A DNA stretch of 64,000 bases from positions 7,626,001-7,690,000 of the forward strand of contig WHVY01000003.1 in NCBI GenBank assembly GCA_022266195.1, in the 5' to 3' direction. Numbering within the stretch: position 1 is the first letter of the stretch; the number at the start of each line of letters is the position of its first letter. The notes under the pieces were generated by a model. It worked only from the letters and a program-made list of their open reading frames with translations, searched no databases and was not told the DNA's origin. Made by a program: the position numbers and the translations under genes. Positions 51,398 to 63,000 of this stretch are shown here, one piece after another. The DNA comes from Tetranychus cinnabarinus (taxonomy: Eukaryota; Arthropoda; Arachnida; Trombidiformes; Tetranychidae).

Positions 51398-54057
51398 TTT
51401 GCTTTACAGATTTGTGCTATGGTTATTTGTCGAAAAGAGGAAGAATAAAATGTATAAAAACAAGAAAAAATTAAACCAAGGGCACAAATATGAATGTCTC
51501 AAGGTAGAGTCCAAATTAGTCCTTGATTGTTGATAGCTTAACTCAAGCACTGATGAACCCAGTGAGCAACAAAGTGAAGCTGTAAAAGAAAGAAACGAGG
51601 AGAAAGAGTAATAATTAGTAAAGTCAAATTAAAACGTAGAAAGGTAATTAAGTGTGTATACAAGAATATAAACAATAGTAAAATAGGCGAGAATAGAAAG
51701 GTAAAATTGAAAATCTTAAAAAATCTGACGAGAAGACTAGTTGCTTGGCTGTTTTAACAATCCCAGTGATTATAATAAATTTGACAAATCAAAGAGCTCA
51801 GATATGATAGTTATGAACATTTAACAACAGGAATAATGACAGGAAAAGAACAAAAACAAAATCAGAAGATATGATAAAAATTGACAACTTGAATAAACAG
51901 GGTAGTGGAAAAGGGACAAAAGATAAAGGAAAATAGCACAATATAAATGATTAATTACTCACCTCAACATAAATAATTAACTAAAATTGAAGTGAATCAG
52001 TTTAAAATGAGAAACCAAATAGAAGTGAATTAATACGTTTGATTTAAAGAATTATAATAACGATTTACCATTTATAATAACCAGGTAACCAGTTTCTCTA
52101 GTGGTAAAAACCAGTAACCAAATAACAGTTAAGTAAATTTTTAATTGTAACTCGTTAATACATTAACCACAGGAGCCATCATTGATTTTAACCAATAAAA
52201 AAGTGAGCACAAACACTAAATACACTTTAAATCAAAATAATTACAGTAATTGGTTCCTTTAAAACATTGTAAATTAAACGAAACAAATATTGACATCTTT
52301 GGTCCAGTAACCAGAAAACAGTTTTTGTTTACAAAATATTGCACCACCTTATTGCATCAAGCAAACCTAATCGCCATCTAGCGTTATTAAAAGAGACCAA
52401 ATGAGTAGCAAAAATTAAACGATTAACAGCAATTTACTTCAAAATTGATTGATTAACAGTTAAAACAATAATAAAACAATAATAAAACAAGATTTAACCC
52501 AAAAGCAAGCCTTGAGATACAACCCAACTTGAGATAGAACCTAGAAGACCAAAAATACCAACCAATGTGTTCAAGTAAAATTGTATTGTAATAAATCTTC
52601 AATGAAAAACTTTCTAATTACCTTGAAGTATTAAACAGAAGAGACAAATTCAAGGTTTTATTAAAATGAATTAACCAGCACAAATTGTTAATCAAGATGA
52701 ATTTAAATGAATTTAAATGAATATGAAACCAGAAATGAAAAAGCAATGCGATAATCAGGCAAATCCAGAGATTAGGTTTTAGGTTACACTTGACCATGAA
52801 TTGGGTAAAAAAACATGGATAAATGGTTAGATTAGCAGGCAACAATTACTTTGAGGGTAACAATTAATAGATAAATTATTGAGTCAAATAGGAAGCCAAT
52901 TTTGAAAGGGAAAGGCAGGTTAAGATGCAATTTAGGGTCAAACTGTGGATCCAAGGCGAGCTGGTTAAATGGCTGTATTGTTGACTTTTTATTATGATTT
53001 AGGTTGATGATAGTGAAAAATGCAATCCCAAGAGTGAATAAATATCAGTAACAATATAATAATATGTTTTATGGAAGAGCAAGAAATAAAAGATGAAAAT
53101 GTTGAACCGGTAAGTCAATAAATTTCCAGTTATAATGAACATTTTGCTTCAGATTTTTACCTTTTCTTTCATCTTATAATATCATTATTACGTTTATTAT
53201 CATGCATTTGTATGTTTCTTATTTTTCTTGCCTTATTTTATTATAATATTATATAATAAAAGGCGAATCTCAAAGTACTTTTTTGTACCTTCATCACCAT
53301 CCTCATCATCATCATCATCATCTTCAACCTTTTACCATCACAGTGATTCTGTGCAACCAAGAAAAAACATTCAACATTCAATGTTCAATGTTTTTCCTCA
53401 TCTCAGTTCAGACCTATTTCATCTCATCATGAGTTACAGGTTTCTCTTTATCAATCCTTTTACCTTACATCAAATCATTAAACCTCTCATCAAGTCATTT
53501 GATTGAATTTTTTCAACAGCAAACAGTAAAATCAAGAAAGGTTTACATTCAAATTTGCCTCTCGCTGTTAACCGTTTGTCAACATTACATTTGTTGTTAA
53601 CTTTTTTTTGGTGTTTTACATCTTTAACTTGTAGTTTTACCTTGTTAATTATATTTTTAATCAAAATGTTGACTAAAATCTAATTCTTCAATTAAACAAG
53701 CTCCAAATTTCACCTTTAAACCGACTTTCAACTGAATTTTACCATTTTTTAGGTTTTACTGTTGCTACTTGAATCTGGCGCTATGTTTTACCAATCTTTT
53801 GTTTTCTTTTGACTTTTGCATGTTAAGTAAAACATTGACTTCGTTAATTATAATTGGACTTGAATTTTGTGACTTAACCAACTAATTGTGTAGTTTTATA
53901 ATGAATGTAGTGACAATTTTGGATCAAAATCGTCCGTTTACAGTGATTTATCCTTTTTTAATGAGCTAACACAAACCAAATTTAGCTTAATACTTTTTGG
54001 TTTACCTCTTTTGGGTTTCTGTTTGCCGGATTTAGTGTCAACATTTCCCTGTAAAAA
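51398..54057. other. Divergent spacer between Atg18/WIPI and CUB genes
   Basis: The two genes point away from each other, so both promoters should lie here. The interval is AT-rich. A (CAT)n run sits at 53303-53322. Frames at 52618, 53228 and 53470 have no recognisable features. No clear TATA box was picked out with confidence. Confidence 0.6.
53303..53322 (+). repeat. (CAT)n microsatellite
   Basis: A short uninterrupted trinucleotide run in the spacer upstream of the CUB gene. Similar impure CAT/ATG runs recur across the window, for example near 14143-14160. Confidence 0.7.
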
Positions 54058-57000
54058 ATGCCTCTTAAACCAATTTTGGTGCTCACCTGGGATATTTTGA
54101 TGGTTATTACAATTAAAATAAGAACAAGTAAGTAATCAAATTATTTAAACATAAATCATTAAATTACTATTCACTTTAAATTGGATTACATCGAATAATT
54201 TTGGAGCCTTTTTTGTTTTCTCACCCATTATTGGTAGTTTTTCAAAAAACCTGACTTACATAAGAAAGTAAATTGTGTGAATTGAAAGTTAATTTACTTG
54301 AGTGTTCATCAATTAATCAATTTAACAGATAGTTCGATCTTGAATTGTAATCAATACGAAAATCAGATTTAGCCTAATTTTCCTGTTAATATTAATGAAA
54401 TGCTAAAAAATTGTGCTTTAACCAAAGCTAATGTTTTCTGGTTGTGGGTTGACAGAGTTGAAGAGTTGACCTTTGTTAATTGATAACTAGACTTTGCTGA
54501 TAAGTACAGTTTTACAGCAATAAAGTAATGATCATTAATTTGATTGGCTTTTCAATAATGTTAACCTTCAAAGATTTAATTCAACCTCTTGTATAGCTTA
54601 CAAATTTGGCTTTAATTAGACACAATGTACTGATTAATTTATCCTAAATCAGCAAGTTTCAGCTGCAAACTTAATCAACTAACAGTTTTCCAACAAAATA
54701 AGCATTTTCTGTTAATATCATTCCTAAATTGAAAGTCAACTCAACGTTGATCATTTATCGTTTTACTAATTGAAGACTCCAACGACAGTTCACAATACAA
54801 TATTCAAATATGATTACTTATCATTGATTAGTAAATAAATTAAAATAGATATCACAGATATTGGGTAAACTCTTGTCGATCATCTGGTTATTTTTGGGTT
54901 TTTTTAAAATACCCGATAATGAAGCCATTATATCGATATTAAGTGTTGAATCAACTGGAATTGAATTGATTTAATTAAAAATTCCATCATATTATAATGA
55001 TGAATGTTGATGTAAATAAACTGAACAATTTGTTTTATTTGAATGTAAATATGAATAACATTAGTTTCATCTGGTAACAATTATCATTCTTATATATTTT
55101 TCATCAATTTACCCATTTCCATGAATCATTTTTTCACCCAAATGTACTTCTTTTCTTTGCCTCTGATTTTATTGTAATATTTTTACTCCAATAATAATGA
55201 GATGAATAACATAAAAGTACATTTGGATTGAATATTACAATAAAAACAAATGGATAACAATACAAATGGTTACTCTCAGCATATTCAAACTGTTCATCTA
55301 TTCATTCAAATGACTCTACATTCTTGTCTATTATCATGTTCAGATTTTAATCATAAACTGTTAAACCATTGTAACATTAACGTAAAGCAACAATAAAAGT
55401 AGCAGCAAAAAAAGGTTCCAATAGCAAATAATTCAATGGTATTACATGAAAAAGGCGGATTGATTCACAATAATATTGTCAAATGTTTCCCTTTTCAAAC
55501 CTGCAATATAAACTCAAGATTATTAAACATGATTAAACACCAATTATCAATTGTGAGTCCATTAATCACGTTTAAATAATTAAAATAGAAGCGCCAAAAA
55601 ATGAAGTCAACAAAAAATTTGCCAAAATAATGAAGCTTAATGTAACTCTCAAAATGGGTTAACCTACTCATTTCATTGTAAATTGTATTGCTAATTTTGC
55701 TCAATTATTAATCATGTTTAACTACTGTTAATGTCTTGTTTATGTAAATTGGCTTTCTATTAATTATTAACTTTAATAATTTAAACCTTTCTCTCCATCT
55801 TGACAGCCAATGGCAAGGAAAACTGTACATTTGTATTTGAAAGTCGAAATGCTAAATTTGGTAATTTTTCATCGCCAACCTGGCCTTCCAAGTATCCAAA
55901 CAATATGAGATGTATTTACTATTTCCGTGGTGAACCCTTTGAGACCATTAACATTACCTTTCTCGTCTTTGACCTGGAATCTCCTTTCCCTAAAGGGTAA
56001 GTTTATACTTTAAAAGGTAAACTTGATCAGTTGAACCTTTGCCAGTCAACTAGGCATAACATTGGACAGATTGTTCATATTTGCTACATTAAACATCATG
56101 CATCATCATTAGTATACACTGGTTAGTGTTAATAGTCACCATTTACATGGAAACATTGCCTTTACCATTTACCTGTAATTTGGTTAGAAAGTCTCTTAGA
56201 GCAGCTAAAGTTCAACTTGAATTTGAATATTTGTCCAAATGTTTTCAGCATCCATTAACCACCCACTGCTGAATGAAAATGAAATTAAAATAATCACTTT
56301 CAAGTCAACACCTTTTGCTTCCAAGGTTTCATCTTAAATTAAAACATTTTTCACTGACATTTGAAACAAAAAGAAAGTTTTTTGACAATTTTCAGTCAAA
56401 TGTTTAGTTGTTATCAAGAGATGCTTTTTGATGAGGATGAGAAAGGTTTGTCTAACATGAGCCATTCGTAGTGAAATTTCAAGGTAAAATGATCAGTACG
56501 AAGAGTTTGGTGGAAACCGAAAAAATGGATTTCTTCAGATCAACCGTTTGTCACTCGTTACGAGATGTCAATATTCTGAGTTTTTGTCTGGTAAATCAAT
56601 GAAACATGATTTTTCTGTCTGAAGTAAGTTTGCCTTTTCAAGTCAATGATCGAGTGAACAGGGATTTTAATTTAAACTCAATCCTTTTCATTCTTTGAAA
56701 TTACTTAATTGTGATTGTTAAGGGTTTGTTTTGAATATTGTTATGACTGGGAAACTATTGTTTCTGTTGTTTAATTAGATGAAAGGAAACTGTAAAGATC
56801 TTGAATGCTTCAATTTAATAGTTTTCAAGTAAATCATGTTTTCAGTTTTTACTCATGTTTATTGTCTTATGAGATTTGAATGTAAAAATAATGAATTGAT
56901 TAATTGTTAAGCTTAGCAAAAGTCCTTTGTGATTGATTCAAATGTTTCATTGAAATCTCAAGTGCTTCTTCATTAGCCTGTTAAATGCTCAATGCGAATC

Positions 57001-60000
57001 ACTTTACACTCATTGATTTGTCGGTTTACAAGAAATTCATTCAATTTCCAGTTCTAATCATCTAATCCAATCTGACACTAATTAGACCACAAAAGCTGTC
57101 TAAATGATTGTAATATGAAAATATGAAAGGAAGCTTACAGAATGCCAAGAAAAATCGATTGACATGAAAATATGAAAAAAAGATGAAAATTTTTCTCAAT
57201 AAATCTTTGATATCTTATTGGCAATTTGATGAACATTAATTATATAAATTTGACTGGAAATTGTAAAAGTCCATTAACTTGAAAGCTCAGTATTTCAGGT
57301 GCAAAACAGCTGAAAATGGGTGAAAGTATTTCAAAGCAATTATTATTTTGATGAGGAAAAAAGGTAAACCTTTAAAGGTGAACTTTGCCAATGTTTTGGC
57401 AAAAACCCATCATTATCAAAGTTATTAACATCAACTACATCACATTAAAACGGACCCAAAATATCAAAGAAAGGAAACTTTTTCATTGAATCTATTCTGG
57501 TAAAGATTGAAGATTGAAGATTGAGTTGACAAGAAAAAAAAGTAGTTGGAAGCTTTTTTGTCACTCATTATTTTGGGCTCATTTTTGCTCAAATTTTTGC
57601 ACTTTCATCAACATAATCATCATCTTTTGTGTCACTTTTGTTCACTCTCATTGAGCACTAAATTGAAGGGAAAAAAATGTTTTGCTTTTTGCCCTAGCAA
57701 ATGCCTTCTTTGTCATGTGATTTGTTATCCTTCAAAATTAAATAATGATTCAGTTGAATCAGATAACAAAAACATTCGCTGACTTCATCCCTTCCAACAA
57801 ATAAATGATAAATTGTATTCACTCTTTACTGTTGCTTTTGAACAATTGCATCGCCTTATAATGCCAACACCAAGTGGGTAAATATTGTCATCGGACAATC
57901 AATGTTAAACTCACAGACAATACATTTTACTTTTAAATAAACTGATTCAACATGAAATTCATCTTATAAACTAACCTGAACATGATGTGATAAGGTAGAC
58001 TTGTGTAGAGATGGCTGCTTCAAACCAAATGGTATAATCATGTTTAACCAATGATTAACTATTTTACGCATTGAGTAAAATTAATGATCAAGTTACCTTA
58101 CAAAATGGATATTGAAGCAAGTTAATCAACATCACAGCCTCAACTAATAATCTCAAATGTTGCCCTGAAAATTTCAAGTATTGTTACATTGTTCTGATCT
58201 TTCCTATCTTTAATTTATCAAAAGTATAATATCTTTGACTGTAATAGCTAAGAAAAGTCTGTCATGAAAAAGGAATTCGTCAGACTCGACAAAGACTTGA
58301 AGCATCTTAAGTTTTGCAGATGGGTCCGTGAGTTATCCAGTTCAGTTGAAATTCAGCTCATAACCAAAACGATAGCGAATGTTACAAATAAATTGCTGAA
58401 ATTTTGTACGAATGTAGTTGAGGTCAATCGCTTGGTGCAAGTGATTTTTCTAGGCCTGACTTATCATGAGTTATCGTTGTTAGTTCATTCACTTTGTTGG
58501 GGTTACAACAAAGATCTTTATTTTAAATTTTTCTTCCCCAGAAGTCGATTGACTTTTTAGGAATAGCACCGAGGAACAAAGATCGAAGGATCTCAATCAC
58601 AAATAGACTTGATAACTATTTAAACTAATCATTAAGATTCAATTAATATTCATAATTATTAAAGAAACATGGTTTTAGGGGAAATAGGGAGAAGGGAGAA
58701 GAGTAACTTGACTTAAATAGTAAAAGGTAAAAACTAGAAGTGAGGAAAAGGAAGCGTAAGGTGACTTTTTATTGTCACTAAGAAACGGTTACAAAATGAA
58801 CGTAATTTGAATTTAACCAATAAGCATGAATAAGATAAGAATGATTGAGAAAGTGATTCATGGGGTAAGCAGCTAGTACAGTCGCTAGTTAAAAATTATA
58901 ACGGATCAAAATAAATATTGCCATTTTCTGTTCATGCATAGATGTGAAAGAAATGAATAAAATAAATAAATACACAACGAAGAGTCTGTATATACAGCAA
59001 CTAGCAGATTTACATGAGAAAATGAAAGAGAGACATTGATGAAAGGATCTTGGAATTGTCATTAAGAAATAAAATAATACAAAATTGACTATTCACTTGA
59101 AACTTGCTCCAATTGAAGACAAAATTGAATCGATCAAAATCATCGAGAGATATTCCGCTATCCCCAACCAACATAAAGATTTCGTTAAATATATTGTTGA
59201 GCAAACTTCGCACAAAGTTTGCAAAGACAGTGTGAAATTGAAAGTGCCAGATTGGCCAAGAAAACCAAAGAAGAAATGATACAGATCTACAGTTTTTTAA
59301 TATCGAAGCAGCAAAAGCTGAAAGGCTACATGCCGAAAACCAACAATTGAAGACAATGTTGGCTATACAAAGTGACAAAGACCTAACATTTGCTCAATAC
59401 TACTTAAAAAAACTTCAAAGCATCCCCAAAGTTCCAGAGGATAAAATCTTACAAGGGAAGTGCCTTTGCTGGTACGAACATTTTCAATTTTTTTAGGGCT
59501 TATATTGTAGAGGGCAAAAAATAATTAGACACGTATTTTTGCTTTTGTTTCGCTAGTGCGCGGTTATTGATATTTAAGCACTTTTAAGCGAGGATATTGC
59601 ATTGTAATCTATTGGAGTTACTGAAAAATGATTTACAATTTTCATTAAGAGATTTTCATTTTCTGCTTTTCATCTGTTTTATGTACTTTTCAGTGGCTGC
59701 AGTGCATTACTAAATGCTTTATCTTTAATAAAAAGTGCTTAAATATCAATAACCGCGCACTAGCGAAACAAAAGCAAAAATACTTGTCTAATTATTTTTT
59801 GCCCTCTACAATATAAGCCCTAAAAAAATTGAAAATGTTCGTACCAGCAAAGGCACTTAAACGGGACTTTTTCTAGCTACTTAATAGTAAAAACAACCCA
59901 ATAAGTTTTATAAAATGAATGGATGGTTTAAATATTGACCCTCAAAAATATCAAACCTTTTCATTACGATCATCTTAATTTTCCTCAGCCAGACTGGAAC

Positions 60001-63000
60001 TTTAATGTTCTTCTGATGATTCGAGACTGTATTACATTTAAATTGACAATCACAATTAGTTTAAGTGAAACGAAGGTAAATAAGTTGCAACAATTTGCCT
60101 TTGGAGAGCTGATATAAGCTCTGTTTGTATTGTATTCAATAGCAAAATTAAAAACGGATTTGATAAATGTATCAACTTTTATTTTTCCATAAAATCAACT
60201 CCCTTTAATGAACGCAATGCATAATTATTGAACCTTTAATCATTAGACAAGTACATTTTCAAGTATTGAATCAACTTGTTCTTGCATCAAATTCATTCTG
60301 TTCATGTTGAATGATCAATCAAAATGATTGATTCAACCCTTAGCTTATTATTTGACACTATTTCTCATGGAATGGGAAAAATTACCAATCTGGATAAAGG
60401 TATCATTTGAAGGAAACAAAAAGTAAACTGTTTTCCCAAATTACATTATTTACACTCCCAGACTACAATCAATGACTGATTCCCTGACAGCTGAATATTA
60501 TCATTATTATTATCTATCCATTCATGACAATAATAACAATATTTTATCATTTGTTATCTAGAAACTCAATATTTTTGTCTGTAAACGAGAAGAAGAAGAA
60601 AAATTTGTCACAATATTGAATTTAAAAGTTAAGAAAATAGGAAAATGTAAAATGAAATAATAGGTTTTATTGAATAAGCAAAATGAGACAAAAAAGGAGA
60701 AGAAAATTTTCCCTTTTTTCAAGAAAATCTTTTTATAAAAAAAAGAAGAAAGAAAATGATGAAAAAAAAGATTCTGAGCAATGATGGTGTATTGAAATTG
60801 GTGACTTATTCTTTTATCAATTTCCATCATCTTTATCCGCATCACTTTCCTATTCACTTTTATCAAGTTTACAATCAGTTTAAATGTTTACTTATACATG
60901 AATAGCTTCATTCTCTTGGGTTATTTGAGAGACAAAATTCCTAGTCTCATCATGATGATAACCATGGAATCCTTTTTTTTCTTACTCACTTCAAAACTTG
61001 ATAAATTTAACTCATGATAATGATGGTGAAACTCATTTGTACAACGATCCAGTTGTAATCTTCACAGCAAGATTCATATTGAACTTTCAAGTGCAACTTG
61101 AACCAATATTTTCCAAGCTTATCTAATGTTCAACAAAATTGTTATCATTTCATCATTAAAATCATCATTATGTTAATGAATTCATTTCAACATTTTTCTT
61201 CTTTATTTCAATCATGAAAATTGAAACACTTTCAGTCAATAGCAAGATGCACGTTTTGATGGTGAAGCAACTTTGGTAACTTTGATCAATATTGTCAATC
61301 TGTTTAATCAGTTTTGTAGAATGGCGGGTTTTCAGGGAAAAAATTCCGAGAATTTTTTTCGTTTGCTTAACTGATCGTGTCTCATCTAGTTGCACGCATT
61401 TGGATCAATGAACATGATGTAACCTTGAAATGTTCAACGATTTCAAGTCTCATTGCTCCAAGAATGCAAAAGATTAACATGAGAATGTTCAACAATCGCA
61501 ATCGAGTAAACTGAAAATTTTTGCTCATTTTGTTCTTCTTTTCGTTCTTGAACTTTTTTCTCATCTGAACTCACAGCGATCTGAATTTGCTAATCTCAAT
61601 GTAATCACGCATCACTTGAATATTATTTTTAGCATTTTATTCAGTTCCAACTTCACGCAATCACTTGATGGACAATGACAATAATGATAAGTGTTTTGAT
61701 TTTGGAAAAAATGAATTCTCATGAAAACTCGACATTTCGTTCTTGAAAGGTTTCTTGATTCGAGTCGAAATTTTCGATGGAAAAATTTTTCTCGAGTTTT
61801 CATGTTTCAGCGATTTGATCGATAAGTGATAAACTGAAAATGCTTTGAGCGAAAATTTCTTGCTGATTATTATGTAAAATATCAGGAAAAGATGGAATGG
61901 AAATTCTAGCTTTTCTTTGGAACAGAAAACATGGAAACTCATTGAATTTAATGTGCTATTGCACAGGTTTTCCTTTGCTCTACCATGTAACTTCTGATTC
62001 TATTTGGAAGTTTTCTTCTTCCTTCTTCTTCTTCTTCTTGAAAAGGTTTATTATTCCAATAAGAGCTTCTATTATTTACTACTTTATTAGTTTTCTTATG
62101 CATACTTGTTCATGGTTTGCAATATTCTTGGAATTTTATCGGAGGCAAGAAAAGAAGGAAAAATTTTCTTCTCATCATGTCTATTAGTTTACATCTTTGT
62201 GAATATTATTTCACCATTTTCCAAGAGTAAACCCATTTTGCTGGAGTAACAGCTCATAATCATTTTACGCAAATTGTTTTGGATCTCAAGTCTTTATTCC
62301 AAAGGCCAACAGCAACCATCTGAATTGAATTTGAATTTTAAAATTTCATGTTTTGTTTTATCCATTTGGTAGAAGAGTTCTGACAAGGTTGAAGTAAATT
62401 TTGTAAAATTTGATTCACCGAAAAAGATTTGGTCAGTCGACTCGCAATTTTTCAAATTTAATTTCACGAAGTAAACAGTTGAAGTTGATTCTTAATCTTT
62501 AAAATCAAATGAAACTTGGAAACTTTTGGCTCAAAAAATCTCGAAATTTGTGAAAATACTTTTTTCGAGGTTCTTTTTATTAAATCCTGAGTAACACTGG
62601 ATTCAATATTCATGATTAGCATTTGAAAGGAAAACTTCTGAAATATTTTCTAACTTCGAAAATATTTTAGCATTTTCTCGGCGATTTGTTTACCAGAATT
62701 TTAGATTTTTAAGGCGAACAAAATGCGAACTGAATTTTATGATCTTTTTCATTCATTTTCTGTGGGAATAACATCGATATTCAATTCCATTGAGAAAAAT
62801 TTTTGCAGATTTTCTTGATTCACTGAATAATGCTATTCAAGGCTATCGAGACTTTCATTTGGGAATATTTTAGTATCATGATGACTCTGAAAAGAGATAA
62901 GTAAAGAATGGTGAAATCGAATGTTGCTCAATAAATTGTAAAATAGTTCATGATTGTTGGTAAAAGTTGCGTGCAATGAATATGCATGTGAAAAGAGAAA

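Noticed and set aside
61612..61942. Overlapping minus-strand frames in the CUB intron
   Set aside because: AT-rich noise with Phe/Lys bias; no similarity to CUB or any other recognised family.
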